Shown here piece by piece: positions 8,542 through 17,938 of a DNA stretch of 64,000 nucleotides. The stretch's first letter is position 1, and each line of letters begins with the position of its first letter. The translations under genes were made by a program, and so were the position numbers. This DNA is from Streptomyces sp. NRRL S-337 (GTDB lineage: Bacteria > Actinomycetota > Actinomycetes > Streptomycetales > Streptomycetaceae), in the NCBI RefSeq assembly GCF_000720175.1, contig NZ_JOIX01000004.1:124001-188000 (forward strand). The letters run 5' to 3'. The notes under the pieces were generated by a model, which saw only the letters and a list, made by a program, of their open reading frames with translations, did no database searches and was not told where the DNA came from.

Positions 8542-8988
8542 TTACGCGGCGACGACCTCGACGCCCAGCTTCGCGACGACCTCGGCGTGCAGACGCACGG
8601 AGACCTGGTGCGCGCCCAGGGTCTTGATCGGCGAGCCCAGCTCGACGCGGCGCTTGTCGACGTCCGGACCACCGGCAGCCTTGATCGCCGCAGCGACGTC
8701 GGCCGGGGTGACGGAACCGAACAGGCGGCCCGCGTCGCCGGCACGCACGGCCAGCTTCACGTTGACGCCCTCGAGCTGGCCCTTGACCTCGTTGGCCTGC
8801 TCGATCGTCGCGATCTCGCGGATCTTGCGACCGCGGCGGATCTGCGCGACGTCCTTCTCGCCACCCTTGGTCCAGCGGATCGCGAAACCACGCGGAACCA
8901 GGTAGTTACGGGCGTACCCGTCCTTGACGTCAACGACGTCACCGGCGGTGCCGAGGCCGGAGACCTCGTGGGTGAGGATGATCTTCAT
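8542..8988 (-). CDS. rplI: 50S ribosomal protein L9
   Basis: A 148-residue ribosomal protein that binds 23S rRNA at the base of the L1 stalk. The start [20 protein letters not shown] and the signature [13 protein letters not shown] are diagnostic; a long connecting helix and a C-terminal domain ([16 protein letters not shown]) follow. It is the last gene of the rpsF-ssb-rpsR-rplI operon and is followed by a strong hairpin terminator. The ATG at 8988 lies 18 bp after the rpsR stop. Confidence 0.98.
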   Translation of the reverse strand: MKIILTHEVSGLGTAGDVVDVKDGYARNYLVPRGFAIRWTKGGEKDVAQIRRGRKIREIATIEQANEVKGQLEGVNVKLAVRAGDAGRLFGSVTPADVAAAIKAAGGPDVDKRRVELGSPIKTLGAHQVSVRLHAEVVAKLGVEVVAA

Positions 8989-9006
8989 TTGTCGGTCACC
9001 CTTCCC

Positions 9007-9243
9007 TTATCGCGCGGTGGACGTGTAGGGCAGCAGCGCCATCTCACGGCTGTTCTTCACGGCCGTGGCGACGTCACGCTGGTGCTGCGTGCAGTTGCCG
9101 GTCACTCGACGGGCACGGATCTTGCCGCGGTCGGAGATGAACTTCCGCAGCAGGTTCGTGTCCTTGTAGTCGACGTAGGAGATCTTCTCCTTGCAGAACA
9201 CGCAAACCTTCTTCTTAGGCTTGCGAGCAGGCGGCTTCGCCAT
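9007..9243 (-). CDS. rpsR: 30S ribosomal protein S18
   Basis: A 78-residue small-subunit protein that pairs with S6 on the platform. It has [11 protein letters not shown] near the N-terminus, a further Cys in VTGNCTQHQ and the conserved [17 protein letters not shown] core. The CxxC plus distal Cys/His pattern suggests the zinc-binding form of S18; Streptomyces often keep a zinc-free paralogue elsewhere, which I cannot test here. The gene has a GGAGAG ribosome site and lies between ssb and rplI. Confidence 0.97.
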   Translation of the reverse strand: MAKPPARKPKKKVCVFCKEKISYVDYKDTNLLRKFISDRGKIRARRVTGNCTQHQRDVATAVKNSREMALLPYTSTAR

Positions 9244-9312
9244 TGTCTCTCTCCAGTGAGTTCAAGAAGTTTGTGCTGACGCCCTCAAGGCCGCCGCCCG
9301 TTTCACGGCGCT

Positions 9313-9326
9313 GTTTCACGTGAAAC
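9313..9326. other. parS site (ssb-rpsR spacer)
   Basis: Perfect GTTTCACGTGAAAC between the ssb stop and the rpsR start. The symmetry extends five bases each side (GCGCT/AGCGC), giving a 24-bp palindrome at 9308-9331 that could also fold in the operon mRNA. Confidence 0.93.
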
Positions 9327-9351
9327 AGCGCAGCGCCGAGCCGATACGGAC

Positions 9352-9939
9352 TTAGAAGGGCGGCTCGTCCGAGTAGCCACCGCCGGAGCCGCCGCCCCAG
9401 CCACCGCCGCCGCCACCCTGCTGGCCACCGCCAGAAGGTCCGCCGGTCGCCCACGGGTCGTCGGCGGGAGCGCCGCCACCCTGCTGGCCGCCGCCGGGGC
9501 CACCGCCCCAGCCGCCGCCACCCTGCTGGCCACCGCCCTGACCGCCACCGAAGCCGCCGCCCTGGCCACCGCGACCGCTGGTCTTGGTGATCTTGGCCGT
9601 GGCGTTCTTGAGGCTCGCGCCCACTTCCTCGACGTCGAGCTCGTAGACCGTGCGCTTCACGCCCTCGCGGTCCTCGTACGACCGCTGCTTGAGGCGGCCC
9701 TGGACGACCACGCGGGTACCCCGCGTAAGGGACTCGGCGACGTTCTCGGCCGCCTGGCGCCACACCGAGCAGGTCAGGAACAGGCTCTCGCCGTCCTTCC
9801 ACTCATTGGTCTGACGGTCGAAGGTGCGGGGAGTGGACGCGACGCGGAACTTCGCGACCGCCGCACCGGACGGGGTGAAGCGCAGCTCGGGGTCGTCGAC
9901 AAGATTGCCGACGACCGTGATGACGGTCTCGCCTGCCAT
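9352..9939 (-). CDS. ssb: Single-stranded DNA-binding protein
   Basis: A 195-residue SSB that coats single-stranded DNA during replication and repair. The OB fold covers about residues 1-110 ([52 protein letters not shown]). A long Gly/Gln-rich linker follows, ending in the acidic tip SDEPPF, which recruits partner proteins. The linker is built from GGG/GGQQ repeats and explains the very biased sequence at 9360-9580. It sits between rpsF and rpsR, as in most bacteria. Confidence 0.97.
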   Translation of the reverse strand: MAGETVITVVGNLVDDPELRFTPSGAAVAKFRVASTPRTFDRQTNEWKDGESLFLTCSVWRQAAENVAESLTRGTRVVVQGRLKQRSYEDREGVKRTVYELDVEEVGASLKNATAKITKTSGRGGQGGGFGGGQGGGQQGGGGWGGGPGGGQQGGGAPADDPWATGGPSGGGQQGGGGGGWGGGSGGGYSDEPPF

Positions 9940-10021
9940 TAGGGGAACCTCTCGGCGGGTGTGCTGCTGGCTGCTGGTGTTGCTGCTACTCGGACCCGGT
10001 TACCGCTGGACGCTGACGCGT

Positions 10022-10312
10022 TCAGTGGGTCTCGGGACGGAGAACCTTGGTCCGGAGGACCGACTCGTTCAGGTTCATCTGACGGTCGAGCTCCTTGACG
10101 ACCGCAGGCTCGGCCTGCAGGTCGATGACCGAGTAGATGCCCTCGGGCTTCTTCTTGATCTCGTAGGAGAGACGACGACGGCCCCAGGTGTCGACCTTCT
10201 CGACCTTTCCGTTGCCCTCACGGACGACGGAGAGGAAGTTCTCGATCAGCGGGGAGACAGCGCGCTCCTCGAGATCGGGGTCGAGGATGACCATCACCTC
10301 GTAGTGACGCAT
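10022..10312 (-). CDS. rpsF: 30S ribosomal protein S6
   Basis: A 96-residue small-subunit protein ([35 protein letters not shown]). The ATG at 10310-10312 is chosen because it has an ideal AGGAGGTGG ribosome site nine bases upstream and gives the canonical start; an in-frame ATG eleven codons earlier would put that site inside the protein. It is the first gene of the rpsF-ssb-rpsR-rplI operon, so the promoter should lie in the 10313-10540 spacer. Confidence 0.97.
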
Positions 10313-10540
10313 GTGGAACCCACCTCCTTTGGACTCAGCGGCCACGGTCGTTCCGTGGCAGGAGGGTCATATGCGTTCCGCGCCGAGCCGGACCGGTCAT
10401 CGGACAGACATGGGCGCAGACGGTACACAGTACCTGCCTGAAGTCTTCCGGTTGAAATCCGCCCGGTACACCCCCCAATCTGGAACACAACGGGTGTGAG
10501 CGGCGTTACAGTGCGCCGCCCCTGTCATCGGAGGTGCCGC

Positions 10541-10858
10541 ATGGCGCAGGCAGCCAGGATCCAGCGCAGTCTGCTCTCGCTTCTCAACAGCGACGGCAAG
10601 GACCATCCCGTAGAGAACACCTTCGCCCTTGTCACCGTGGTGCTCGGCGCGATCGCCGCCCTCACCACTCTCTCTCCCAGTCTGCATCTGGTCAGTTCCT
10701 GGGTCGGCCTGGTCGGAATCGGCACCGGCCTGTGGGGTCAGTTCATCTCGTCGACGACGGGTGAGCGCTTCCTGTTGATCATCGGTCTCGGAGCCTCAGG
10801 CTTCGGCTTCTTCCTCGGCATGGCACACGGCGGCCTCTTCGGCGGCGTCATCGGATAG
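10541..10858 (+). CDS. Small hypothetical membrane protein
   Basis: A 105-residue protein of unknown function with a short basic N-terminus (RIQRSLLSLLNSDGKDHPVE) and three hydrophobic segments at about residues 23-45, 50-66 and 74-104, the last very Gly-rich. The ATG at 10541 follows GGAGGTGCCGC, a good ribosome site. It is divergent from rpsF and upstream of the FemX-like gene. I do not recognise a family. Confidence 0.75.
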   Translation: MAQAARIQRSLLSLLNSDGKDHPVENTFALVTVVLGAIAALTTLSPSLHLVSSWVGLVGIGTGLWGQFISSTTGERFLLIIGLGASGFGFFLGMAHGGLFGGVIG

Positions 10859-10997
10859 CCGCCCGGCCCCGGTGCCACTGCGGCATACGGGGCCCCGGCG
10901 CGTATGGCCCAGACGGGGCGCTCCCCGGCCACAGTAGGCTTCGGCGCGAGAGCCGGAGCCCCGAACAAGGGGACACACCTGCCGAGGAGCGCCCCGC

Positions 10998-12116
10998 ATG
11001 AGCCTGACCCTGAGGACCATCAGTCGAGAGCAGCATCTGGCATACATCCAGAGCCTGCCCGCGGCGAGCCACATGCAGGTTCCGGCCTGGGCGGATGTGA
11101 AGGCCGAATGGCGTTCGGAGAGCCTGGGCTGGTTCGACGCGAGCGGTGAGCTGGTCGGCGCCGGTCTGGTGCTCTACCGCCAGCTGCCCAAGATCAAGCG
11201 CTACCTCGCGTACCTGCCCGAGGGACCGGTCATCAACTGGTACGCGCCGAATCTGGAGGACTGGCTGCAGCCCATGCTCAGCCACCTCAAGCAGCAGGGC
11301 GCCTTCTCCGTGAAGATGGGCCCGCCGGTGATCATCCGCCGCTGGGACGCCGCCGCGATCAAGTCGGGCATCCAGAACCCGGACGTCAAGCGGCTCCGCG
11401 ACGTCGAGGCGACGCACATCGAGCCGCGCGCCTTCGAGGTGGCCGACCGGCTGCGGCGCATGGGCTGGCAGCAGGGCGAGGACGGCGGCGCCGGTTTCGG
11501 TGACGTCCAGCCCCGCTACGTCTTCCAGGTGCCGCTGGCCGACCGCTCGCTGGAGGAGGTCCACAAGGGCTTCAACCAGCTGTGGCGCCGCAACATCAAG
11601 AAGGCCGAGAAGGCCGGCGTCGAGGTCGTCCAGGGTGGCTATGACGACCTGGCCGAATGGCAGCGGCTCTACGAGATCACCGCGGAGCGCGACCGCTTCC
11701 GCCCGCGGCCGCTCGGCTACTTCCAGCGCATGTGGACGGCCCTCAACTCCGAGGACCCCAACCGCATGAAGCTGTACTTCGCCCGCCACAACGGCGTGAA
11801 CCTCTCCGCGGCGACCATGCTCGTCGTCGGCGGGCACGTCTGGTACTCCTACGGCGCCTCGGACAACATCGGCCGCGAGGTCCGGCCCTCCAACGCCATG
11901 CAGTGGAAGATGCTGCAGGACTCCTACGCGCTCGGCGCCACGGTCTACGACCTGCGCGGCATCAGCGACTCGCTGGACGAGAACGACCACCTCTTCGGCC
12001 TGATCCAGTTCAAGGTCGGCACGGGCGGGCAGGCAGCTGAGTACCTCGGTGAGTGGGACTTCCCGCTCAACAAGCTGCTGCACAAGGCGCTCGACATCTA
12101 CATGTCGCGCCGCTGA
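10998..12116 (+). CDS. femX: FemX-type lipid II interpeptide-bridge ligase
   Basis: A 372-residue FemABX-family aminoacyltransferase with a double GNAT fold. In Streptomyces such enzymes use glycyl-tRNA to add the first glycine of the peptidoglycan bridge to LL-diaminopimelate on lipid II at the inner face of the membrane. Visible family features are LPEGPVINW, FQVPLADRSLEEVHKGFNQL, the RRNIKKAEKAGVEV motif and the C-terminal YDLRGI plus GLIQFKVGTGGQ. The S. coelicolor FemX gene lies in this same neighbourhood, near dnaB. It starts at ATG 10998 after GGAGCGCC and is followed 65 bp later by the racemase-fold gene. Confidence 0.88.
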   Translation: MSLTLRTISREQHLAYIQSLPAASHMQVPAWADVKAEWRSESLGWFDASGELVGAGLVLYRQLPKIKRYLAYLPEGPVINWYAPNLEDWLQPMLSHLKQQGAFSVKMGPPVIIRRWDAAAIKSGIQNPDVKRLRDVEATHIEPRAFEVADRLRRMGWQQGEDGGAGFGDVQPRYVFQVPLADRSLEEVHKGFNQLWRRNIKKAEKAGVEVVQGGYDDLAEWQRLYEITAERDRFRPRPLGYFQRMWTALNSEDPNRMKLYFARHNGVNLSAATMLVVGGHVWYSYGASDNIGREVRPSNAMQWKMLQDSYALGATVYDLRGISDSLDENDHLFGLIQFKVGTGGQAAEYLGEWDFPLNKLLHKALDIYMSRR

Positions 12117-12181
12117 CCGCTCCACCGCACCGTCCGTACTCCTGACACACCCCAGCCACGAGAAAGGTTCCGGGCCCGGCC

Positions 12182-13213
12182 ATGGCGCTCACCCTCTACG
12201 TCGACACCGCGCGCTGGCGGGCGCATCAGCAGAGCGTTCTCCAGCAGTTCCCCGGGCTGGTCCCGGTCTGCAAAGGCAACGGTTACGGCTTCGGCCATGA
12301 GCGGCTCGCCGAGGAGGCCACCCGCCTGGGTTCCGACATCCTCGCGGTCGGGACGACCTACGAAGCGGCTCACATCAAGGACTACTTCAGTGGGGACCTG
12401 CTCGTCCTGACGCCGTTCCGGCACGGCGAGGAGCCGGTGCCGCTGCCCGACCGGGCGATCCGCTCGGTCTCCTCGGTCGAGGGCGTGGGCGGTCTGGTCG
12501 GCGCCCGGGTCGTGATCGAGGTCATGAGCAGCATGAAGCGGCACGGCGTGAGGCCCGAGGACCTGCCGAAGCTGGCCACGGCCATCGAGGACGTCCGGCT
12601 CGAAGGCTTCGCGATCCACCTGCCGCTGGACCGCGCCGACGGGTCCGACGCGGTCGAGGAGGTCATCGGCTGGATGGACCGGCTGCGGGCCGCCCGCCTC
12701 CCGCTGCACACCATGTTCGTCAGCCACCTCAAGGCCGATGAACTCGCCCGTCTCCAGCAGCAGTTCCCGCAGACTCGGTTCCGCGCCCGGATCGGGACCC
12801 GGCTCTGGCTCGGCGACCACGAGGCCACCGAGTACCGCGGCTCGGTGCTGGACGTCACCCGGGTCGCCAAGGGCGAGCGCTTCGGCTACCGCCAGCAGAA
12901 GGCAGCCTCCGACGGCTACCTGGTCGTGGTGGCCGGCGGCACCTCGCACGGCGTCGGGCTGGAGGCGCCCAAGGCGCTGCACGGTGTGATGCCGCGCGCC
13001 AAGGGAGTCGCCCGGGCCGGCCTGGCGACCGTCAACCGCAACCTCGCGCCGTATCTCTGGGCCGGCAAGCAGCGGTGGTTCGCCGAGCCGCCGCACATGC
13101 AGGTCTCGATCCTGTTCGTGCCGGCCGACGCGCCGCAGCCGCAGGTCGGCGAGGAGCTGGTGGCCCATCTGCGGCACACCACCACGCAGTACGACCGCCT
13201 CGTGGACCGCTGA
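12182..13213 (+). CDS. Alanine racemase-fold PLP protein
   Basis: A 343-residue protein with the N-terminal TIM-barrel PLP motif of alanine racemase, VPVCKGNGYGFG, in which Lys31 would bind pyridoxal phosphate. MFVSHLKADE and RARIGTRLWLGD correspond to barrel motifs of the family. It is divergent from canonical Alr (usually AVVKANAYGHG) and lacks an obvious second-subunit catalytic Tyr motif, so it may act on another amino acid or not as a racemase. It lies 65 bp after the FemX-like gene and probably shares its transcript, pointing to cell-wall precursor metabolism. The ATG follows GAAAGG. A strong terminator follows. Confidence 0.8.
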   Translation: MALTLYVDTARWRAHQQSVLQQFPGLVPVCKGNGYGFGHERLAEEATRLGSDILAVGTTYEAAHIKDYFSGDLLVLTPFRHGEEPVPLPDRAIRSVSSVEGVGGLVGARVVIEVMSSMKRHGVRPEDLPKLATAIEDVRLEGFAIHLPLDRADGSDAVEEVIGWMDRLRAARLPLHTMFVSHLKADELARLQQQFPQTRFRARIGTRLWLGDHEATEYRGSVLDVTRVAKGERFGYRQQKAASDGYLVVVAGGTSHGVGLEAPKALHGVMPRAKGVARAGLATVNRNLAPYLWAGKQRWFAEPPHMQVSILFVPADAPQPQVGEELVAHLRHTTTQYDRLVDR

Positions 13214-13240
13214 GCCGGACAGCAACCCCACCGGACGGAC

Positions 13241-13285
13241 GACGGGCCCGGTGCCGCAGATGACCTCTGTGGCACCGGGCCCGTC
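13241..13285. terminator. Hairpin terminator after femX operon
   Basis: A perfect 15-bp inverted repeat (GACGGGCCCGGTGCC at 13241-13255 and its complement at 13271-13285), between the converging racemase-fold and GT87-like genes. Confidence 0.8.
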
Positions 13286-13303
13286 ACATGGGGGCCGGCC
13301 GGT

Positions 13304-14785
13304 TCAGTCGCGGGCCACACCCCAGCGCACCGGTGGCACCTTCTCGAAGTGCACCGCATGGCGCGGCGGGTGGTACGCCCGCCCGAGCACGAACACATCG
13401 GGGCTGCGGTCCAGGACGCCGCCCGACGGGTCGTCGTCACCGTCCCTGCGGACCACGTCGCGCTCCGGCATCAGGATGTCCCGGACGACCAGGGCGCACA
13501 GGTAGAGGGTGCCCAGGAGGTGCAGCGCGATGGCCAGCTGGTAGCCCTCCGGCGGCAGCCCTTGGTGCTTGTCGCCATTACCGGTGTACGCGAGGTACAT
13601 CCAGATCCCAAGGAAATACATGACCTCGCAGGCCTGCCAGACCAGGAAGTCCCGCCAGCGCGGCCGGGCCAGCACGGCCAGCGGGGTCAGCCAGAGGACG
13701 TACTGCGGGGAGTAGACCTTGTTGGTGAGGATGAACAGCGCCACGACGAGGAAGGCGAGCTGGGCGAAGCGCGGCCGGCGCGGCGCGTAGAGCGTCAGCA
13801 GGCCGATGGCGCCGCAGCCCAGAATCATCAGCAGCGTGGCGTAGGTGTTGGCGTTCTCCAGCGGGGCACCGGTGCGCTGGGAGATCAGCAGCCAGACGGA
13901 ACCGAAGTCGATGGGCCGCTGCTGGCTGAAGACGTAGAACTTCGCCCAGCCCTCACGGATGTGGAAGCCCGTCGCATCGTGCGTGATCATCACCGGCAGG
14001 TTCACCACCAGCCATGACGCCACCGTGCCCGCCACCGCCTTGCCGTATGCGCGCCAGGCCCCCGCCCGCCAGCACAGCACCAGCAGCGGCCCCAGCAGGA
14101 GCACGGGGTACAGCTTCGCCGCGGTCGCCAGACCGATCAGGACACCGGCGGCCAGCGCGCGACTGCGGGACCACATCAGCATCCCGGCGGCCGTCAGGGC
14201 GATCGCCAGCAGGTCCCAGTTGATGGTGGCGGTGAGCGCGAAGGCGGGCGCCAGCGCCACCAGCAGCCCGTCCCAGGGCCGCCGCCGGTGGGTACGGGTC
14301 ACGCACACCGCGATGACGGCGGCACAGATCATCAGCATCCCGGCGTTGACCAGCCAGTAGATCTGCTCGCGGAACTGGAGGTCCCCGCCATGCGGCGTCA
14401 TCCAGGAGGCAACCTCCATGAAGACACCGGTCAGCACGGGGTATTCCAGATACTCCATGTCGCCGGGCAGCCGGTCGAAGTAGGGGATCAGCCCGTCGGC
14501 GAATCCACGGCCGGCGTAGAGGTGGGGGATGTCGGAGTAACAGGCATGGGTGTACTGGCTCGTGGCGCCGAAGAACCAGCCGCCGTTGTAGCAGGGCAGC
14601 TTCTGCACCATGCCGAGCGCGAACATCCCGATCGCGACCAGCGCGATGACGCGTACCGGCGTCAGCCAGTTCGTGCCGAGCAGTGCGTGGCGACCGATCG
14701 GCCCCCCGATCAGCTCGCTGCCGGCCGCCGCCACCTCGTCCCGCTTCGTCGGCCGCACCGGCTCGTCCTGTCGCACGCTCGTCAT
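13304..14785 (-). CDS. GT87-like polyprenyl-mannose mannosyltransferase
   Basis: An integral membrane protein of about 493 residues with ten or more hydrophobic segments, resembling family 87 (DUF2029) glycosyltransferases that use polyprenyl-phosphate mannose outside the membrane. Supporting stretches are YSDIPHLYAGRGFADGLIPY with an early Asp, GLATAAKLYPVLLLGPLLVL and NKVYSPQYVLWLTPLAVL. I chose the ATG at 14783-14785 (MTSVRQDEP); an upstream in-frame start would read through a terminator hairpin and a parS site. The substrate is inferred from family only. The soluble C-terminus carries an Asp/Arg-rich tail. Confidence 0.83.
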   Translation of the reverse strand: MTSVRQDEPVRPTKRDEVAAAGSELIGGPIGRHALLGTNWLTPVRVIALVAIGMFALGMVQKLPCYNGGWFFGATSQYTHACYSDIPHLYAGRGFADGLIPYFDRLPGDMEYLEYPVLTGVFMEVASWMTPHGGDLQFREQIYWLVNAGMLMICAAVIAVCVTRTHRRRPWDGLLVALAPAFALTATINWDLLAIALTAAGMLMWSRSRALAAGVLIGLATAAKLYPVLLLGPLLVLCWRAGAWRAYGKAVAGTVASWLVVNLPVMITHDATGFHIREGWAKFYVFSQQRPIDFGSVWLLISQRTGAPLENANTYATLLMILGCGAIGLLTLYAPRRPRFAQLAFLVVALFILTNKVYSPQYVLWLTPLAVLARPRWRDFLVWQACEVMYFLGIWMYLAYTGNGDKHQGLPPEGYQLAIALHLLGTLYLCALVVRDILMPERDVVRRDGDDDPSGGVLDRSPDVFVLGRAYHPPRHAVHFEKVPPVRWGVARD

Positions 14786-14822
14786 GGGCCCATCCTGCCG
14801 TACGAGCAGGGGCAGAACATGG

Positions 14823-14859
14823 CGAAGCCCCCGCCCGGTCGAGCCGGGCAGGGGCTTCG
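14823..14859. terminator. Hairpin between PBP and GT87-like genes
   Basis: A two-part stem: CGAAGCCCC (14823-14831) with GGGGCTTCG (14851-14859), and inner GCCCGG with CCGGGC. On the minus strand it lies downstream of the penicillin-binding protein gene and probably terminates it. Confidence 0.75.
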
Positions 14860-14870
14860 TCAGCACCTCC

Positions 14871-14884
14871 GTTTCACGTGAAAC
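14871..14884. other. parS site (PBP downstream spacer)
   Basis: Perfect GTTTCACGTGAAAC, intergenic, immediately next to the hairpin terminator. Confidence 0.93.
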
Positions 14885-14892
14885 ATCGCGCT

Positions 14893-14906
14893 GTTTCACG
14901 TGAAAC
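14893..14906. other. parS site (PBP downstream spacer)
   Basis: Perfect GTTTCACGTGAAAC, 22 bp from its neighbour start to start, about two helical turns, so both lie on the same DNA face. Confidence 0.93.
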
Positions 14907-14916
14907 GGTCGCGCGG

Positions 14917-17577
14917 TCAGCCTTGGGGGCCGCCGAAGATGCCGCCGCCTCCGTTGGTATCCGTGGGATCCGGTGTCGGAGTCGTGTCTCCCCCGGTACT
15001 ACCGCCCGGTCCGCCGGTGCCGCCGCCCTTTCCGCCACCGTTGCCGTTACCGCCGGTGTTCCTGCAGGTCGGGTCGAACGGCGAGCAGGTGTCGGTCGGC
15101 GACGGGCTCGGGCTGTCGCTCGGGGGAGCGGACTCGGTGGGCTTTTCCGACGGGGTCGCCGACGGCGTGTCGGACGGCGTGGGCGTCGGCGTCGGGGCCG
15201 GCATCCCCGCCTCGTCCGCCTTCTGCCCGATGGGCGTCGCCGGGGGGAAGTCCTCCGGGGTGACACCGTTCATCGCCTGCAGCATGTACTCGGTCCACAC
15301 CTCGGTGGGCAGCGCGCCACCGTGGATCGAGTCGAAGCCGCCGACACCGTTCATGGACAGCTGACGCGGGTTCTGGGCGTCCTCACGGAACATCGTGATG
15401 GCCGTCGAGAGCTGCTTGGTGTAGCCGACGAACCAGGCCGACTTGTTCTCGTCGGTGGTACCGGTCTTGCCAGCGGCCGGCATGTTCAGTCGGCGGGCCG
15501 CCTTACCCGTGCCGTTCTGGATGACGTTCTTCAGGACCTTGGTGACGTTGTTGGCGATGTTGGCGTCCATCGCCGTCTCCTGCTTGGGCTTATCGAAGTT
15601 CGGCAGGTCACGACCCTGTGACGTCACCTTGGTCACCGAGTACGGCTCCACCTTGGTGCCCGACTCGGCGAACGTCGCATAGGCATCGGCCATGCGGATC
15701 GCACTCGGCGTGGAGGTGCCCAGCGCGAACGACGGGTTGAGGTGCTTGTCGAAGCTGGCCTCCGAGATGCCGCAGGCCTGCGCCATGTCCTTGACCTTGT
15801 CCATGCCGACGTCCATGCCCAGCTGGACGAAGGGTGTGTTGACGGACTGCTCCATCGCCTTGACCAGCGAGATGTAGCCCCAGGGGTGGTTGCTCTCGTT
15901 CTCCTGATAGAAGGGCGAGTTGTCCCTCTTCAGGACAAAATTGCCCTGTGCGTCCTTCACCTTGAGGTGATCGTTACCGTTGTAGAGGCTGTCCGGCGAG
16001 AGCCCCTCGGGCCGGGTCTTGGGGACGCCGTACTTCATCGACGCCGCGAGCACGAACGGCTTCCAGGTCGAGCCGACCGGCACACCGAAGGTGTCGGCGT
16101 TGTTGCTGAAGTGGCCCTTGTCGTAGCCCTCACCGCCGTACAGGGCGACGATCTTGCCGTCTCCCGGCACCACGGACGCGCCACCGAACTGGACGAACTT
16201 GTCCTTCTCCCGCGTCTTCGGGTTGATGTAGCGCTTGTCGACCTTCTTGACCGCGGCCTCCAGCTCCCGGGTCTTCTTCTCGTCGAAGGTCGTCCGGATC
16301 GTGTAGCCGCCCTTGTCGAACCGGGCCTCGGGGATGTCCGCGTGCTTCAGGACGTACTTCTTGGCGACGTCCATCAGATAACCGATCTGACCGCTCTTGC
16401 TGGCCACAGGCTTCGGCCGAATGGGCTTCGGGAACCGGTCCATCGTGTACTTGTCCCGGTCTGCCTTCTTCATGAGGCCGTTGGCCACCTCACGGTCCAG
16501 GATCCACGACCAGCGGGCCTTGACGCGCTTGGTGTTCTCCGCCGCCGTCGCACCCGGCCCGGTACCGCCCGCGGGGTCGTAGAGGTTGGCACCCTTGAGG
16601 ACGGCCGCGAGGAACGCCCCCTCGTCCGGCGACAGCTTCCTCGCGTCCTTGCCGTAGTACGCCTGCGCCGCCGCCTGGATGCCGTACGCGCCGCGACCGT
16701 AGTAGCTGGTGTTGAGGTAACCCTGCAGGATCTTGGGCTTGGTCATCTTCCAGCCGACCTTGATCGCGATGAACAGTTCCTTGAACTTGCGGTCAATGGT
16801 CTGCTCCTGGCTCAGCATCGCGTTCTTCACGTACTGCTGCGTAATGGTGGAGCCACCCTGGGTCTCACCACCCTTGGCCATGTTCAGCAAGGCGCGGGCG
16901 ATACCCATCGGGTCGACACCGGAGTCCGTCCGGAAGGACGCGTTCTCCGCCGAAATCGCGGCATCCTGCATCGATTTCGGGATCTCATCTATCGTCACGT
17001 TCTGACGGTTCGTCTCACCGTCACGGGCCATGACCTTGCCGTTGGCCCAGAGATAGACGTTGTTCTGCGACTGCGCCGCTGTGCTCTCATCCGGGACCTG
17101 GACCATCGCCAGCGCCACACCTGCCGCGCCGACGGTCAGACCCAGGAAGCCCACACACAGACTGGCAACCTGTTTCCAGGACGGGACGAACCGCCGCCAG
17201 CCGATCTTGTTGGCACGCGGATAGTCGATGAACCGCTTCTTGGCAGGCGGGCCGCCGCCGTCCCGACCGCGGCCGCGACCGCCCTCGGGGCCACCGCCGC
17301 CACCGCCACGACGGCCTCCGCGACCGCCGCCACCGGAACCCATCGCGGCAGTGTCGGGCGCCCGGCGGCGGCCGCCGCGCTGGGCGGCCCTGCGGGCTTC
17401 GGCCCGCCCGCCCGGCCTCGGGTCCTGCCCGGGCGGGCCGGAAGGGGGCGTGGGGCCGGCAGCGGAGCCATGCGAAGGGGCGGCACGACGCCCTGCCCCT
17501 GACTGCTGTGCGGCGCGTCGGGCCGCGGCACGTCCGCCACTCTGCGGCTGTGGCGGTTTGCGACGGTGCTCGCTCAT
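14917..17577 (-). CDS. Class A penicillin-binding protein
   Basis: An 886-residue bifunctional peptidoglycan synthase. The cytoplasmic N-terminus (1-125) is Gly/Arg/Pro-rich and a single membrane anchor lies near 137-160. The GT51 glycosyltransferase domain follows, with catalytic Glu211 in ISAENASF and the GGSTITQQYVKN motif. The penicillin-binding transpeptidase domain has Ser503 in STWK, an SVN motif and KTGTTDE. The last 120 residues are a Pro/Thr/Ser then Gly-rich extracellular tail, common in actinobacterial PBPs. The ATG at 17575-17577 has GAGGAG 13 bp upstream. It is divergent from the PadR regulator. Confidence 0.95.
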   Translation of the reverse strand: MSEHRRKPPQPQSGGRAAARRAAQQSGAGRRAAPSHGSAAGPTPPSGPPGQDPRPGGRAEARRAAQRGGRRRAPDTAAMGSGGGGRGGRRGGGGGGPEGGRGRGRDGGGPPAKKRFIDYPRANKIGWRRFVPSWKQVASLCVGFLGLTVGAAGVALAMVQVPDESTAAQSQNNVYLWANGKVMARDGETNRQNVTIDEIPKSMQDAAISAENASFRTDSGVDPMGIARALLNMAKGGETQGGSTITQQYVKNAMLSQEQTIDRKFKELFIAIKVGWKMTKPKILQGYLNTSYYGRGAYGIQAAAQAYYGKDARKLSPDEGAFLAAVLKGANLYDPAGGTGPGATAAENTKRVKARWSWILDREVANGLMKKADRDKYTMDRFPKPIRPKPVASKSGQIGYLMDVAKKYVLKHADIPEARFDKGGYTIRTTFDEKKTRELEAAVKKVDKRYINPKTREKDKFVQFGGASVVPGDGKIVALYGGEGYDKGHFSNNADTFGVPVGSTWKPFVLAASMKYGVPKTRPEGLSPDSLYNGNDHLKVKDAQGNFVLKRDNSPFYQENESNHPWGYISLVKAMEQSVNTPFVQLGMDVGMDKVKDMAQACGISEASFDKHLNPSFALGTSTPSAIRMADAYATFAESGTKVEPYSVTKVTSQGRDLPNFDKPKQETAMDANIANNVTKVLKNVIQNGTGKAARRLNMPAAGKTGTTDENKSAWFVGYTKQLSTAITMFREDAQNPRQLSMNGVGGFDSIHGGALPTEVWTEYMLQAMNGVTPEDFPPATPIGQKADEAGMPAPTPTPTPSDTPSATPSEKPTESAPPSDSPSPSPTDTCSPFDPTCRNTGGNGNGGGKGGGTGGPGGSTGGDTTPTPDPTDTNGGGGIFGGPQG

Positions 17578-17938
17578 GGAACGGATACTCCTCGGGCAGG
17601 CGCGCTATCTCGTCGCCTGAAGGCGGCAGTTGTCTTCAGGTCCCCCCGATGCGCGGCCCGCCCCTGAGGCGCGAGCCGCACTACACCGAGGACGGGGACG
17701 TCTGATATCGGCCCGCGGTTCCCGGCAGTCTGCATGCCGCACAGACTACGCACGGCCAAAACCTGCCCAGTGTTGAAATTCACTCCAAATCAGTCAGGTT
17801 GGATAGCACGAATCAGTGATGTGACGCCGTTCACCGTCCCCCCTCTTGTTCCGCCCCAGGGGCCGTTCTATCGTCTGGATGTATCGAGTCGATACATCAG
17901 GACGACATAAAGAACGCACTGGGACGAGGAGGCGGAGG
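17578..17938. other. PBP-padR divergent intergenic region
   Basis: A 361-bp spacer that must carry the PBP and padR promoters. The only element I can define is the ATGT-ACAT palindrome at 17879-17897, listed separately. No small gene is convincing. Confidence 0.6.
17879..17897. promoter_or_regulatory. PadR-type operator palindrome
   Basis: A perfect 9+1+9 palindrome, ATGTATCGA-G-TCGATACAT, begins 60 bp upstream of the padR ATG. PadR regulators are known to bind ATGT-(8-11 nt)-ACAT sites, so this is very probably an autoregulatory operator. Confidence 0.75.

Noticed and set aside
13304..14899. 531-codon version of the GT87-like gene starting near a parS
   Set aside because: The extra N-terminus is encoded by the terminator hairpin and parS, so the ATG at 14785 is preferred.
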